NCBI RefSeq assembly: GCF_007991495.1
Contig: NZ_BJYL01000004.1
Span: forward strand, 1-64,000
Direction of reading: 5' to 3'
DNA length: 64,000 nt
Source of the DNA: Sporosarcina luteola
GTDB lineage: Bacteria > Bacillota > Bacilli > Bacillales_A > Planococcaceae
In this document: piece after piece, positions 31,109 through 41,140 of the stretch
How positions within the stretch are numbered: position 1 is the first letter of the stretch
How the letters are laid out: each line of letters opens with the position of its first letter
Made by a program: the position numbers and the translations under genes
Notes under the pieces: model-generated
The model's database searches: none
What the model was told of the DNA's origin: nothing
The model's input: the letters and a program-made list of their open reading frames with translations, nothing else

Positions 31109-32643
31109 TATGACATCACCTTATCCTCTTCTACGACGCCAATAAATTCGCCGTCGAGCGACCATGTTTTGGCCTCGGTTATTTTTACATTAACAATCTC
31201 ACCGATTACAGAACGTGGAGCTCTGAAATTGACAAGTTTATTCTTCTCGGTATACCCTGCAAGTACTTCGGGATTCCTTTTACTTTCTCCCTCAACAAGC
31301 ACTTTGACTACTTTGCCTTTATAAGGCTTCATCGCTTCTGCAGACATATCATTCACTAGCTTGTTCAGACGTTGAAGACGCTCTTTTTTCACTTCCATTG
31401 GAATGTTATCCACCATCTTGGCAGCAGGCGTCCCTTCACGCGGTGAATAAATATAGGTGTAAGCCATTTCAAATCCGACTTCCTTATACAGAGAAAGTGT
31501 TTCTTCAAATTGCTCATCTGTTTCGTTCGGGAATCCCACGATAATATCCGTCGTCATCGTGGCATTTGGAATTGCCTTTTTGATTTTGTCAACCAGTTCC
31601 AAATACGATTCACGTGAATATTTACGGGCCATGATTTTCAAAATATCACTTGAGCCCGATTGAACCGGTAAATGGATATGATCAAGTAAATTCCCGCCTT
31701 TAGCAAGCACCTCGATTAAATGATCATCGAAGTCTCTTGGATGACTCGTTGTAAAACGAATTCTCGGAATGTCGATTTTACGAAGGTCGTCCATCAGATC
31801 GCCTAACCGGTAATCCAAATCGTCGAAGTCTTTGCCGTATGCATTGACATTCTGCCCAAGCAGCATGATTTCCTTATAACCATGAGCTGCGAGCTGCCGA
31901 ACTTCCTGAATGATATCATGGGGACGTCTGCTGCGCTCCTTCCCTCTTGTGTAAGGGACGATGCAATATGTGCAGAACTTGTCGCAGCCATACATGATGT
32001 TCACCCAAGCTTTGATGTTGCCGTGACGGACTTTAGGAAGATTTTCAATGATATCCCCTTCCTTCGACCATACTTCAACGACCATTTCTTTTGACATATA
32101 TGCTTCATGCAAAATATTCGGCAATCTATGGATATTATGAGTTCCAAAAATCATATCGACTTGGTCATAAGTTTGAAGGATCTTATTCACAACCGACTCT
32201 TCTTGGGACATGCAGCCACAAACCCCGATAAGCATGTCCGGGCGTTCAAGCTTCAGAGGCTTTAAATGCCCTAACTCTCCAAACACCTTATTTTCTGCAT
32301 TTTCCCGGATGGCGCACGTATTCAAAAGAACGACGTCAGCATCCTCCACAGTATCTGTCGGCTCGTATCCCAATCCTGTAAAAATACCGGCCATCACTTC
32401 TGTATCATGTTCGTTCATTTGACAGCCGTATGTACGGATATAAAATTTTCGTCCTATCCCCATGCCTAAAAAACGTTCTTCTATTTGAAAATCATCATGA
32501 TAGGCAATCTCCTCTTTCCCGCGCTTCTTAGCGTTTTTCAAGGATGGAGGCGTGTAGACAGTTTCAAAGTATTTGCTATAATCCTTTTCAGTTGCTGTCG
32601 TAGGTTTGACTAGCCCAGATTGAAGGCGTTGCTCTTCATTCAT
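31108..32643 (-). CDS. miaB: tRNA-2-methylthio-N6-dimethylallyladenosine synthase MiaB
   Basis: This radical SAM methylthiotransferase acts on i6A37 of tRNA after MiaA. The 511-residue protein has the N-terminal cluster Cys in [18 protein letters not shown] and GVCGCMSQE, the radical SAM triad [20 protein letters not shown], and a C-terminal TRAM domain (about 440-505). The ~70-residue N-terminal extension is typical of Bacillus MiaB. It is the first gene of miaB-ricA. Confidence 0.98.
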   Translation of the reverse strand: MNEEQRLQSGLVKPTTATEKDYSKYFETVYTPPSLKNAKKRGKEEIAYHDDFQIEERFLGMGIGRKFYIRTYGCQMNEHDTEVMAGIFTGLGYEPTDTVEDADVVLLNTCAIRENAENKVFGELGHLKPLKLERPDMLIGVCGCMSQEESVVNKILQTYDQVDMIFGTHNIHRLPNILHEAYMSKEMVVEVWSKEGDIIENLPKVRHGNIKAWVNIMYGCDKFCTYCIVPYTRGKERSRRPHDIIQEVRQLAAHGYKEIMLLGQNVNAYGKDFDDLDYRLGDLMDDLRKIDIPRIRFTTSHPRDFDDHLIEVLAKGGNLLDHIHLPVQSGSSDILKIMARKYSRESYLELVDKIKKAIPNATMTTDIIVGFPNETDEQFEETLSLYKEVGFEMAYTYIYSPREGTPAAKMVDNIPMEVKKERLQRLNKLVNDMSAEAMKPYKGKVVKVLVEGESKRNPEVLAGYTEKNKLVNFRAPRSVIGEIVNVKITEAKTWSLDGEFIGVVEEDKVMS

Positions 32644-32788
32644 ATAAACTCCCCTTTCTTCAAACTACGTGGGAATAGTACAGATTCGATTTTATTATAC
32701 ATGAACTTCTTTCTACTTTGAAGTGACTGGTTTATTCATTTTCGGAATTCGTGATGTTTTGGGCAACTATGTGACAGCTATAGCCAAT

Positions 32789-32830
32789 TAAAACAGGCGA
32801 AGGAGCATATATTGCGTCCCTTCGCCTGCC
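32789..32830 (-). terminator. terminator of spoVS
   Basis: CAGGCGAAGG/CCTTCGCCTG (32794-32803 with 32819-32828) is followed on the minus strand by UUUU. The plus-strand side also has a T-run a few bases on. Confidence 0.85.
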
Positions 32831-32843
32831 ACTTTTTTCGTTT

Positions 32844-33116
32844 TTAGTTCCGCTTTCTTTTTTCGACTAACAGTTTCAAAGCAGTTCTTCCTTCGCCATT
32901 GATCTCAATATCGGTGAATGCTGGGGCGCATATAAGGTCACTTCCACTCGGGGCTACGAAGCCGCGAGCTATGGCGACAGCTTTGATGGCCTGGTTTAAT
33001 GCACCAGCTCCTACCGCTTGCATTTCTGCGTACCCTTGATCCCTGATGACCGCTACAAGTGCTCCTGCGACTGAGTTTGGATTAGAGCGGGATGATACTT
33101 TCAATGGACTCACCAT
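32844..33116 (-). CDS. spoVS: stage V sporulation protein S
   Basis: This 90-residue Alba-fold protein is strongly conserved: LKVSSRSNPNSVAGALVAVI, QAVGAGALNQAIKAVAIARG, FVAPSGSDLICAPAFTDI. It affects septum formation and coat assembly during sporulation. The ATG lies directly behind AAGGAGGAAAC. It is a single gene between ymdB and miaB, the B. subtilis order without tdh-kbl. Confidence 0.97.
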   Translation of the reverse strand: MVSPLKVSSRSNPNSVAGALVAVIRDQGYAEMQAVGAGALNQAIKAVAIARGFVAPSGSDLICAPAFTDIEINGEGRTALKLLVEKRKRN

Positions 33117-33201
33117 GTTTCCTCCTTGTTTTCACGATGTCTATGGAATGTATTTATCCATAAGTCATCTTATGAAAAGAAGGAGATGATTAGACTCAAC
33201 T

Positions 33202-33999
33202 TCATGCTTTGAATCCATGATCCTCGTTGATCATGATGCGTTCGACTTTTATCGCTTTTCCTGTTTGGTTGTCCAATTCAACGAATAACCCATTTAATTG
33301 ACCGCGCCCTTTTTTCGGAACTTCAAATCGGACAGGGAGATTCGTACGGAACCTGTAGATGACATCCTCTTTTTTCATGCCTAAAATCTCATCATATGGG
33401 CCAGTCATTCCTGCATCCGTTAAATATGCTGTCCCTCCAGGTAAAATCCGGTCGTCTGCTGTCTGGACATGTGTATGGGTACCTACAACAACGGAGGCTT
33501 TCCCATCTAGATGCCATCCCATCGCAATTTTTTCGCTCGTTGCCTCTGCATGGAAATCTACAAAGATGAGCGGAGATATTTCGCGAGCTTCTTCAATTAG
33601 CTCCTCCGCCTTTTCAAATGGATCGGCATGTGGAGGAAGAAATGTACGGCCATGCAAGTTGATGACTGTTAGTTTCACTCCATTTTTTTCAATGGTCGTC
33701 ATCCCTTTTCCCGGTGCTTCATCGGAAAAGTTTGCTGGACGGATTAAGTAATCGGTATTATCGATAAAATCATATATTTCCTTTTGATCCCAAGTATGAT
33801 TTCCCATCGTGACGACATCAACACCTGAACGAAGAAGATCATCGAAAATCGCTTTCGTTATCCCTCTTCCGGAAGCCGCATTTTCACCATTCGCAATCAC
33901 AACATCCGCCTCGTATTTTCTTTTTAACCTTCCAATATAGTCAAACACCATATCTCTGCCGATCGATCCAACGATATCGCCTATAAATACTACTTTCAT
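33202..33999 (-). CDS. ymdB: YmdB metallophosphoesterase (2',3'-cyclic nucleotide phosphodiesterase)
   Basis: This 265-residue TIGR00282-family enzyme has all metal ligands visible: FIGDIVGSIGRD, ANGENAASGRG, TMGNHTWDQKE, FVDFHAEATSEK and VGTHTHVQTAD. B. subtilis YmdB controls biofilm and motility gene expression and hydrolyses cyclic nucleotides. It lies downstream of rny, an RNase linked to its effects, with a hairpin between them. Confidence 0.95.
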   Translation of the reverse strand: MKVVFIGDIVGSIGRDMVFDYIGRLKRKYEADVVIANGENAASGRGITKAIFDDLLRSGVDVVTMGNHTWDQKEIYDFIDNTDYLIRPANFSDEAPGKGMTTIEKNGVKLTVINLHGRTFLPPHADPFEKAEELIEEAREISPLIFVDFHAEATSEKIAMGWHLDGKASVVVGTHTHVQTADDRILPGGTAYLTDAGMTGPYDEILGMKKEDVIYRFRTNLPVRFEVPKKGRGQLNGLFVELDNQTGKAIKVERIMINEDHGFKA

Positions 34000-34046
34000 A
34001 AAATGAATACCTCTTTCTATTAACTCAAGATGTGAATCTTATCGCA

Positions 34047-34088
34047 AGAAAATGACTCCTGCGCCATGATGGACAGGAGTCATTTTTT
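34047..34088. terminator. hairpin between rny and ymdB
   Basis: AAAATGACTCCTG/CAGGAGTCATTTT (34049-34061 with 34074-34086) lies directly after the rny stop. The minus-strand tail is short of U beyond the stem, so termination may be partial. Confidence 0.6.
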
Positions 34089-35653
34089 CATTTTGCATAT
34101 TCGACTGCGCGTGTCTCCCGAATTACAGTCACTTTGATATGACCCGGATAATCAAGCTCTTCCTCGATACGTTTTCGAATATCCCTCGCCAATCGATGTG
34201 CGGTAATATCATCAATCTGATCTGGTCGTACAATGATACGTACTTCACGTCCAGCTTGGATGGCGAATGATTTTTCAACGCCTTCGTAGGATTCTGAAAT
34301 CTCTTCAAGTTTTTGCAGTCTGCGTATATAGTTTTCAAGTGTTTCACTTCTCGCACCCGGTCTAGCAGCGGACAAAGCATCCGCAGCCGCAACCAAAACG
34401 GCGATAACTGATGTGGCTTCTTCGTCTCCGTGATGTGATGCGATGCTGTTTATGACGACTGGATGTTCTTTGTACTTCGTAGCCAATTCGACTCCGATTT
34501 GAACGTGGCTTCCTTCCACTTCGTGGTCGATCGCTTTTCCGATGTCATGAAGAAGTCCAGCACGTCGAGCCAATGTAACATCTTCGCCAACTTCAGCGGC
34601 TAATAATCCGGCAAGATAAGCGACTTCGACAGAGTGCTTCAGGACGTTTTGACCATAGCTTGTCCGGAAATGCAATCGTCCAAGGATTTTGATCAAATCT
34701 GGGTGAAGATTATGAACGCCGACATCAAAGGTAGTTTGCTCACCTTTTTCGCGTATCAACTCATCCACTTCACGCCGCGCCTTGTCCACCATTTCCTCGA
34801 TTCGGGCAGGGTGTATCCGGCCATCTTGCACAAGTTTTTCCAGCGCAAGACGTGCAGTTTCACGTCGGACAGGATCAAAGCCTGAAAGAATGACCGCTTC
34901 TGGTGTATCATCGATGATCAAATCGATTCCAGTAAGTGTTTCCAATGTTCTGATGTTACGGCCTTCCCTACCGATAATGCGACCTTTCATTTCATCGTTC
35001 GGCAAGTTCACGACAGATACCGTAGTTTCTGCAACATGGTCCGCGGCAAAACGCTGCAATGCAAGGGATAAGATCTCACGTGCTTTCTTTTCAGATTCTT
35101 CTTTCGCACGCTGTTCCGATTCTTTCGTCATTACGGCGATATCCGTGGAAAGCTCATTCTCGACGTCATCTAGGATGATCCGTTTTGCTTCATCTCTTGT
35201 AAGTGCCGAGATTCTTTCTAGTTCCGTCTGTTGCATGGCAACAAGATCTTCCGCCTTGCGTTCCATTTGTTCAATATGCTGTTGTCTACTGGATAGCGCG
35301 TCATCTTTGCGCTCCAGTCCCGCTTCTCTTTTATTGAGAGCATCATCCTTGCGGTCTAGATTTTCTTCCCGTTGCAAAAGGCGGTTTTCTTGTTTCTGCA
35401 ATTCCGCTCTTCTTTCACGGACTTCTGATTCCGCTTCAATTCTCAGTTTGTGATTTTCATCCTTCGCTTCCAACAGTGCCTCTTTTTTCATAGCCTCCGC
35501 TTCACGTTTTGCTTCTTCGATAATTTGTTCGGCAGAGTTTTGGGCACCCGTCACTCTTGATTCATTCACCTTTTTGATAACTAAATAGATAACAACTGCA
35601 CCGACGAACAGACCGAGCAAAGCGGAGATGATGATTATGATGATATCTGGCAT
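34088..35653 (-). CDS. rny: ribonuclease Y
   Basis: This 521-residue membrane-anchored endoribonuclease is central to mRNA decay. It has an N-terminal transmembrane helix (about residues 3-25), a long coiled coil (30-190), a KH domain ([15 protein letters not shown]) and an HD domain ([27 protein letters not shown]). I use the ATG at 35653, 8 nt after AGGAGG; the GTG at 35662 overlaps it. In B. subtilis pbpX lies between rny and recA; here the gap holds only repeats. Confidence 0.98.
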   Translation of the reverse strand: MPDIIIIIISALLGLFVGAVVIYLVIKKVNESRVTGAQNSAEQIIEEAKREAEAMKKEALLEAKDENHKLRIEAESEVRERRAELQKQENRLLQREENLDRKDDALNKREAGLERKDDALSSRQQHIEQMERKAEDLVAMQQTELERISALTRDEAKRIILDDVENELSTDIAVMTKESEQRAKEESEKKAREILSLALQRFAADHVAETTVSVVNLPNDEMKGRIIGREGRNIRTLETLTGIDLIIDDTPEAVILSGFDPVRRETARLALEKLVQDGRIHPARIEEMVDKARREVDELIREKGEQTTFDVGVHNLHPDLIKILGRLHFRTSYGQNVLKHSVEVAYLAGLLAAEVGEDVTLARRAGLLHDIGKAIDHEVEGSHVQIGVELATKYKEHPVVINSIASHHGDEEATSVIAVLVAAADALSAARPGARSETLENYIRRLQKLEEISESYEGVEKSFAIQAGREVRIIVRPDQIDDITAHRLARDIRKRIEEELDYPGHIKVTVIRETRAVEYAK

Positions 35654-35843
35654 CCAGGTCACCTCCTCCTGCTATTCTTTTCGTTTTCAGTCGGCTCGTA
35701 TATTAACATTCAACATACTGCCATAATGATTTCATTGATGTGAAATTATACAATTCTAATTGTATCTATGAAAAATTGTCATGTCAAGGATTGTAAAGCG
35801 TTCTGAAGCTTTATTGGTTTATTTATTTAAATGAAGGAAGTAT

Positions 35844-35899
35844 GTATTTTGAATTAAAGTATTTGAATCCGGATTTCCACTTCAGGCGGACGCTTTCCG
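35844..35899 (-). repeat. type B hairpin element, interrupted copy B2 (left part)
   Basis: It matches the A/T-rich end and first GC arm of B1 in reverse (GTATTTTGAATTAAAG...CACTTCAGGCGGACGCTTTCCG) and stops abruptly where a type A element begins. A weaker continuation (ATGGC...CAGTCTCCACT) follows the type A element at about 36021-36045. The 470-bp gap between rny and recA otherwise has no gene. Confidence 0.75.
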
Positions 35900-35902
35900 A
35901 CG

Positions 35903-36020
35903 AAAAGCGGAAGGCGCTTGCTAAGATGCGACAGGCATAAGGCAAAGATGCGGCGTGGCGGTCTTTGCCACAGAGCAGCTTTGACTTATGACCCGAGCAT
36001 CTAGCGCCTGAAGCTGGACA
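35903..36020 (+). repeat. type A hairpin element, copy A4
   Basis: This copy of ~118 bp runs from AAAAGCGGAAGGCGCTTGC to CTGGACA, close to A3 in sequence, with the apex GTGGCGGTCTTTGCCAC. It lies within type B copy B2. Confidence 0.9.
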
Positions 36021-36079
36021 ATGGCGGGCAGTCTCCACTCCAAGCAACTAAAGCCAACTAAATTAGCATCCACTTGGAT

Positions 36080-36118
36080 AAAAAAAAACCGATCCGCCTT
36101 GGAATCGGGGATCGGTTT
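36080..36118 (-). terminator. terminator of recA
   Basis: AAACCGATCC/GGATCGGTTT (36109-36118 with 36086-36095) has a run of U on the minus strand, just after the recA stop. Confidence 0.92.
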
Positions 36119-36123
36119 GAGGT

Positions 36124-37191
36124 TTATTTTTTTTCTTCTTCCAGGAATAGTTCGAGTTCTTCCTCATCGTCATCCTCGTCGTGGCCTGCAATGACGTAGT
36201 TTGCTGCAGCCATGCCATAGGAGTCACGGATTTTGTTTGCGATTTCTGCACGGATTGCAGGATTTTCTTTCAGGAATTGCTTGGCATTTTCACGTCCCTG
36301 ACCAAGTCTTTCTCCTTCATAGGAATACCATGCACCACTCTTTTGAACAACTTCCAGTTCGGCACCTAGATCGACGATTTCCCCTTCTCTGGAAATCCCT
36401 TCTCCGTACATGATGTCGACTTCTGCAGTACGGAACGGAGGTGCAACTTTGTTTTTAACGACGCGGATTCGAGTTTTGTTACCCATGATGTCATTGCCTT
36501 GTTTGATTGCTTCTCCGCGGCGCACTTCAAGACGGACCGAAGAGTAGAACTTCAGTGCACGTCCACCAGGTGTCACTTCAGGGTTTCCGAACATGACGCC
36601 GACCTTTTCACGGATTTGGTTGATGAATACAGCAATCGTTTTCGATTTGTTGATGGCGCCGGAAAGTTTACGAAGTGCTTGCGACATGAGTCGTGCTTGC
36701 AGCCCGACGTGCGCATCGCCCATCTCGCCTTCAATTTCTGCCTTTGGCACTAATGCCGCAACAGAGTCAATTACGACAATGTCGATTGCTCCGCTTCGCA
36801 CTAGGGCTTCGGCAATTTCGAGGGCCTGTTCGCCAGTGTCAGGCTGTGATAAAAGCAATTCATCAATGTTGACGCCTAATTTTTGGGCGTAGATTGGATC
36901 TAATGCATGTTCAGCATCTATAAATGCTGCTTGTCCACCTGACGCCTGCACTTCTGCGATAGCATGGAGCGCCACAGTTGTTTTACCTGAACTCTCAGGT
37001 CCATAGATTTCAATTACACGGCCTCGCGGATAACCGCCTACCCCTAATGCGGCATCAAGCGCAAGTGATCCGGTTGATGATGTGGAGATTTCTCGGTCTG
37101 TTTTCTCCCCTAATTTCATGACGGAGCCTTTCCCGAATTGTTTCTCGATTTGTTTCAAAGCTTGGTCCAACGCTGCTTTACGATCGCTCAA
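36124..37191 (-). CDS. recA: recombinase RecA
   Basis: This 355-residue recombinase mediates homologous strand exchange and activates LexA self-cleavage. Walker A is [14 protein letters not shown] (about residues 64-77), Walker B is [12 protein letters not shown], and the L1/L2 loops and [12 protein letters not shown] are intact. The C-terminus is strongly acidic ([18 protein letters not shown]), as usual. A sigma-A promoter and a LexA box lie upstream. cinA precedes it in a separate transcript. Confidence 0.99.
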   Translation of the reverse strand: MSDRKAALDQALKQIEKQFGKGSVMKLGEKTDREISTSSTGSLALDAALGVGGYPRGRVIEIYGPESSGKTTVALHAIAEVQASGGQAAFIDAEHALDPIYAQKLGVNIDELLLSQPDTGEQALEIAEALVRSGAIDIVVIDSVAALVPKAEIEGEMGDAHVGLQARLMSQALRKLSGAINKSKTIAVFINQIREKVGVMFGNPEVTPGGRALKFYSSVRLEVRRGEAIKQGNDIMGNKTRIRVVKNKVAPPFRTAEVDIMYGEGISREGEIVDLGAELEVVQKSGAWYSYEGERLGQGRENAKQFLKENPAIRAEIANKIRDSYGMAAANYVIAGHDEDDDEEELELFLEEEKK

Positions 37192-37238
37192 AAATGATTC
37201 CTCCCTTAAAAGGTGTTGTTCTTATTCTACCTGTCTCT

Positions 37239-37267
37239 ACTATACTCCTTTTATGAGAAATACTCAA
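37239..37267 (-). promoter_or_regulatory. promoter of recA
   Basis: The minus strand reads -35 TTGAGT (37262-37267), 17-bp spacer, -10 TATAGT (37239-37244). It lies 48 bp upstream of the start codon. Confidence 0.8.
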
Positions 37268-37275
37268 CTAAAAAA

Positions 37276-37289
37276 CGAACGCTTATTCG
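37276..37289. promoter_or_regulatory. LexA box of recA
   Basis: On the minus strand it reads CGAATAAGCGTTCG, a nearly perfect palindrome very like the B. subtilis recA operator, 8 bp upstream of the recA -35. Confidence 0.88.
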
Positions 37290-37386
37290 ATTTTTTATCG
37301 AGTAATTCATTTTAAAGGCGGAAAAAGGGTAGATAATTCATCTAGAAGCGTAAAAATCGGCCTATAATTTTATTATCCATGAATAG

Positions 37387-37451
37387 TTGAATTAAAGTAT
37401 TGGAACCCGGATTTCCACTTCAGGCGGATGCTTTCCGTTCCAATCCTATAA
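37387..37451 (-). repeat. type B element, internal-deletion derivative B3
   Basis: Both ends of B1 are present in reverse (TTGAATTAAAG...CCCGGATTTCCACTTCAGGCGGATGCTTTCCG and TTCCAATCCTA) but joined directly; about 90 bp of the middle is missing. In B1 both junction sides carry TTCCG, so the loss looks like a short-repeat deletion. The rest of the 277-bp recA-cinA gap has only the recA promoter region. Confidence 0.75.
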
Positions 37452-37468
37452 CAATCATGTATCTATTA

Positions 37469-38713
37469 TTATTCGTATGAGGATATTTCATTTATCAGGT
37501 AGTAAAGCGCGAATTGGGCGGCGCGGGAGCGGTTGGCATTTCGTGTACCGGATAGGTTGAGCTTAAAGGTCTTTACCTCGTCGTCTTTAAGGGCTAAGCC
37601 AATCCATACAGTCCCCATTGGTTTGCCGTCGTGCGGATCGGGACCGGCTGCACCCGTTAACCCGATGCCGATATCTGAACCGAATTTCTGTTTCACATTC
37701 CTTGCAAGCGCAGCAGCGCACTCCGGGCTGACAACGCCATGCTCCTCTAACAATGCCTTATGAATGCCAAGCTGTTCCATTTTCGTTTGTTCATTGTAAA
37801 CGACTACTCCGCCTTTTAAAGAAGCGCTAATGCCAGGTTCATTCGCCAATTCGGCCATGAACCGCCCAGCGGTTAAGCTTTCGGCTGCGGCAAGGGTCAG
37901 TTGATTTTTCATCAATAGTTCAGCGGCCTTTGAAGATAATGTGTCATCGTCTGTACCATAGATGAATTCACCGACAAGCGAACGGATTTCCTTTTCTACC
38001 GGATCGATCAGTTTGTATGCTTCTTCTATGGAACTGGCTTTGGCGGTCAGACGAAGAATGACCGAATCAGGCGAAGCTAATGGTGCTACTGTTGGATTCG
38101 ACTGCTTTTCCAAAACCGATTGCACACGAAATTCAAGCTCTGCTTCGCCAATCCCATAGAACTTCAGAACTTTAGACGCTATCACTTCCTGTTTGCCCAA
38201 AGCACCTAACAAATAAGGAATCGCTTCTTTTTCAAACATCGGCTCTAATTCATGAGGAGGGCCGGGCAATAGGATGTAATGTAATCCTTTCTTTTCAATT
38301 GCCATGCCCGGAGCCATGCCATTGCGATTTATCAAAACCATGGAATCCGCCAAAACAAGTGCTTGTTTTTTATTGTTTTCAGTCATGACACGGCCAGTCC
38401 GATTGAAATATTCTTCGATTGAAGTCAGTGCTTCAATATTCATTTCAAGTGAACCATTGAGTTTTTTCGCGATTGTCTCTTTTGTCAAATCGTCCTTTGT
38501 CGGGCCGAGTCCACCTGAAAAGATAATAAGATCTGCACGATTTTGAGCAATATCAATTACTTCTTCCAGACGATCCGGGTTATCGCCTACAACTGTTTGG
38601 TAATAGGCATCAATGCCGATTTCAGCAAGACGGGCTGAGATGAATTTGGCATTCGTATTTGTGATTTGGCCGAGAAGAAGCTCTGAGCCAACTGCAATGA
38701 TTTCTGCTCTCAT
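37469..38713 (-). CDS. cinA: CinA competence/damage-inducible protein
   Basis: This 414-residue protein has an N-terminal MoaB/MogA-like domain (AEIIAVGSELLLGQITNTNA, IIFSGGLGPTKDDLTKET) and a C-terminal CinA domain (TLAAAESLTAGRFMAELANE, GVVVYNEQTKMEQLG, GLTGAAGPDPHDGKPMGTVW). It is associated with nicotinamide mononucleotide deamidase and pyrophosphatase activities. Order pgsA-cinA-recA is conserved in Firmicutes. It lies 12 bp after pgsA. Confidence 0.96.
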   Translation of the reverse strand: MRAEIIAVGSELLLGQITNTNAKFISARLAEIGIDAYYQTVVGDNPDRLEEVIDIAQNRADLIIFSGGLGPTKDDLTKETIAKKLNGSLEMNIEALTSIEEYFNRTGRVMTENNKKQALVLADSMVLINRNGMAPGMAIEKKGLHYILLPGPPHELEPMFEKEAIPYLLGALGKQEVIASKVLKFYGIGEAELEFRVQSVLEKQSNPTVAPLASPDSVILRLTAKASSIEEAYKLIDPVEKEIRSLVGEFIYGTDDDTLSSKAAELLMKNQLTLAAAESLTAGRFMAELANEPGISASLKGGVVVYNEQTKMEQLGIHKALLEEHGVVSPECAAALARNVKQKFGSDIGIGLTGAAGPDPHDGKPMGTVWIGLALKDDEVKTFKLNLSGTRNANRSRAAQFALYYLINEISSYE

Positions 38714-38725
38714 ATTGACATCTCC

Positions 38726-39304
38726 TTACATTGAGTCGAGTAAAGCACGACGATTCTTATAAAAGTAATCCGCACCGGACCAGATCGTGAAGAACAATGC
38801 AATGTATAGCATGATTGTGCCAAACGGGACATTGATCGCTTCAAAGAAGATGTTATTCAGAAGGAGAAAAGAGATCGCTACTAATTGAGTTGCTGTTTTG
38901 ATCTTCCCAAGTTGCTGGGCTGCAACCACTTCGCCCCCACCAGCCATAACTAGCCTTAAACCTGTCACGGCAAATTCCCTGCTTATAATAATAATGACGA
39001 TCCATGACGCGGCAGAACCAAACTCGACGAGAACAATTAAAGCAGCGGAAACTAATAACTTGTCCGCAAGCGGATCCAAGAATTTCCCCATATTCGTTAC
39101 AAGATTATGCTTTCTCGCCAAATGACCGTCAAACCAATCCGTCAAACTTGCAATAATGAACAATATAGCCCCGATTAAATGCTCCGCCGGTAAAATAGTC
39201 CCTCCGATTTTCAAATCACCCATTCCAAAATCGACTAACATAAAAATGATGAAAATAGGGATGAGTAAAATACGAGACACCGTAATTTTATTCGGTAAAT
39301 TCAA
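38726..39304 (-). CDS. pgsA: CDP-diacylglycerol--glycerol-3-phosphate 3-phosphatidyltransferase
   Basis: This membrane enzyme makes phosphatidylglycerol phosphate. The 192-residue protein has several transmembrane helices and the complete CDP-alcohol phosphatidyltransferase motif [10 protein letters not shown]...[10 protein letters not shown] (about residues 61-85). It is downstream of the ymfM-like gene and upstream of cinA on the same strand, a widely conserved order. Confidence 0.97.
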   Translation of the reverse strand: MNLPNKITVSRILLIPIFIIFMLVDFGMGDLKIGGTILPAEHLIGAILFIIASLTDWFDGHLARKHNLVTNMGKFLDPLADKLLVSAALIVLVEFGSAASWIVIIIISREFAVTGLRLVMAGGGEVVAAQQLGKIKTATQLVAISFLLLNNIFFEAINVPFGTIMLYIALFFTIWSGADYFYKNRRALLDSM

Positions 39305-39385
39305 TTTGTCTCACCTATCCTTCAATTGATAATTACAATATGTATGACGAATGAAAATAGTCATCTACATAATAGATGACTATTT

Positions 39386-40237
39386 TCATTTCTTATATTC
39401 GATAAAGATATTTTGAGTCGAAGCTTCAGAAGAATATTCCAGTTTTTCCCCATTTACATAGATATCGGCATATGGGGTGACAGCGACACGTATGCGGACA
39501 AATTCAACATCTGAAACGTCCAGCTCAATCGTCTCTCCATTTTTCATCACTCGTGCTTCCGGAGTAAGCTCTTCTTTCTTTTCATTCTGCACGCCTATCC
39601 ACGTGTCTCCAAATGTATCGATTTTGAGCTTGAATTCTTCAGCGTCAGTTAATGTATATGTCGAGTCTTGTCCTGTCGTGCTTTGATATGCAAGAACTTG
39701 TTCCTTAACATCTTCCACTTCGGTGTCTGGCTCCGTCTCTTCATCTTCCGGCTCCTCTACAGTCGGATCCGTTGTTTCGACTGGAGGTTGTTTGCTATCC
39801 ACAATCAGCTCCTGTGGAGGTTCCACCTCAGTTCCTGTTTGCTTGGAGGAACTTTGTTGCCAAAGCACCCAAACGACAACGATGATTACGATTATGAATA
39901 ACGCTACAATGATTTTTGGTATTGTTTCATTCAGACGGTTATTGCCTTTTAAACCACGGCTCCTTGTCATAGGAGGAGTAATTGTCTCTTCCTCCATTTT
40001 TTCATGAATTGCCGAATCTTTATATAAAGACAACATCTCATCAGCGTCTAAACCGACCGCTTCCGAGTACTGTTTAATGAAAGCACGTACGTAAAAAGCG
40101 CCAGGCATCATACTGTAATCTTCATTTTCAATACCGGAAAGGTACCGTTTCTGAATTTTAGTTATGGATTGCAAATCATCCAAGGAATATCCTTTAGCTG
40201 TTCTCGCCTCTTTAAGACGATCACCTAATCCGGTCAA
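39386..40237 (-). CDS. ymfM: RodZ-like HTH membrane protein (YmfM)
   Basis: This 283-residue protein has an N-terminal Xre-type HTH (GDRLKEARTAKGYSLDDLQS...GIENEDYSMMPGAFYVRAFI), one transmembrane helix at about 103-123, an acidic/Thr-rich linker and a C-terminal DUF4115 beta domain outside the cell. It probably links MreB to the membrane in cell-shape control. The preferred start is TTG at 40237, 6 nt after AGGTG; the GTG at 40246 overlaps that site. It lies 18 bp after the DUF3388 gene. Confidence 0.88.
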   Translation of the reverse strand: MTGLGDRLKEARTAKGYSLDDLQSITKIQKRYLSGIENEDYSMMPGAFYVRAFIKQYSEAVGLDADEMLSLYKDSAIHEKMEEETITPPMTRSRGLKGNNRLNETIPKIIVALFIIVIIVVVWVLWQQSSSKQTGTEVEPPQELIVDSKQPPVETTDPTVEEPEDEETEPDTEVEDVKEQVLAYQSTTGQDSTYTLTDAEEFKLKIDTFGDTWIGVQNEKKEELTPEARVMKNGETIELDVSDVEFVRIRVAVTPYADIYVNGEKLEYSSEASTQNIFIEYKK

Positions 40238-40255
40238 TTTTATCACCTACCCTGT

Positions 40256-41053
40256 TTAAAAGTTAAACGAACCAAATCCGCCCATAGGTCCTCTATCGGA
40301 CATCATATGGTTTTTTTCCATCATTTCATACGTTATTTCTTGGTCAGGATCCGTCCGTAGTTCAATAATATAGTCGAAATCCTCCATATCATATTCTGAA
40401 TGCTGTACGAACATATCAGGATGCTCGACCACTTTAATGGAAGGCATACCCATCATTTCGCGAACAAGCTGCATATGTCTTTCATCGCCGGATTTCCTCG
40501 TGACAATGCCGTCAAGAATGAATATATTATCCCTCGAGAATTCATCTCCCGCAAGATTATTTCTGACAGTCTGCTTGATCATTGTGGAAGATAGGAAAAT
40601 CCATTTCTTATTCGCACAAACACTTGCCGCAACGACAGATTCCGTTTTGCCGACTCTGGGCATACCACGGATACCGATCAGTTTATGGCCTTCCTGTTTA
40701 AATAATTCCGCCATGAAATCGACGAGGACTCCCAATTCGCTGCGTATAAATCGGAACGTTTTCCGATCGTCAATATCCCGCTGAATATAACGTCCATGCC
40801 TAACAGCCAGAATATCACGTAATTTCGGCTCCCGTATCTTCTTTACTTGTATCGTTTCCATTGTGGACGCAATCAATTCAAATCGTTTAATTTGATCATC
40901 ATCTTCCGTCCTGACAAGCATACCTCGATGTCCACCGTCCACGCCGTTGATCGTAATTATATTTACGCGCAGCATCCCTAATAGAGACGCAATATCTCCA
41001 AGCAATCCCGGCCGATTCACTTGAATTTCGTATTCGACATACCATTCACCCAT
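40256..41053 (-). CDS. ymfK: DUF3388 / YmfK family protein with N-terminal ACT-like domain
   Basis: The 265-residue protein has an N-terminal ACT-like fold (WYVEYEIQVNRPGLLGDIASLL, residues 3-24 onward). Its DUF3388 region includes a P-loop-like stretch IRGMPRVGKTESVVAAS (about residues 130-146). The function is unknown; the P-loop suggests nucleotide binding. I chose the ATG at 41053 rather than the GTG at 41062, which lies in the ribosome-binding region. Position between ymfM and the ymfI reductase is as in B. subtilis (ymfJ is missing). Confidence 0.85.
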   Translation of the reverse strand: MGEWYVEYEIQVNRPGLLGDIASLLGMLRVNIITINGVDGGHRGMLVRTEDDDQIKRFELIASTMETIQVKKIREPKLRDILAVRHGRYIQRDIDDRKTFRFIRSELGVLVDFMAELFKQEGHKLIGIRGMPRVGKTESVVAASVCANKKWIFLSSTMIKQTVRNNLAGDEFSRDNIFILDGIVTRKSGDERHMQLVREMMGMPSIKVVEHPDMFVQHSEYDMEDFDYIIELRTDPDQEITYEMMEKNHMMSDRGPMGGFGSFNF

Positions 41054-41140
41054 TCGACACACCCCGTTCCTTTATCATAGGACGCGCATGACACAACTTA
41101 GTTCTATAATAGCGGATTCGACATGCGAAGAAAAGGAAAA

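Noticed and set aside
34782-35453. 223-codon Ser/Arg-rich frame opposite rny
   Set aside because: It is a shadow of the rny coiled-coil codons; composition is typical of antisense frames over Glu/Lys/Arg-rich helices.
35823-36047. 74-codon open frame on the minus strand rich in Cys, Arg and Ser
   Set aside because: It is a translation of the type A and type B repeats; the same pseudo-protein appears at 54783-54983. There is no ribosome-binding site.
39353-39387. Perfect 15-bp hairpin at the ymfM stop
   Set aside because: The minus-strand T-run lies inside the stem and the stem covers the stop codon, so I do not call a terminator; it may be an mRNA 3' structure or attenuator.
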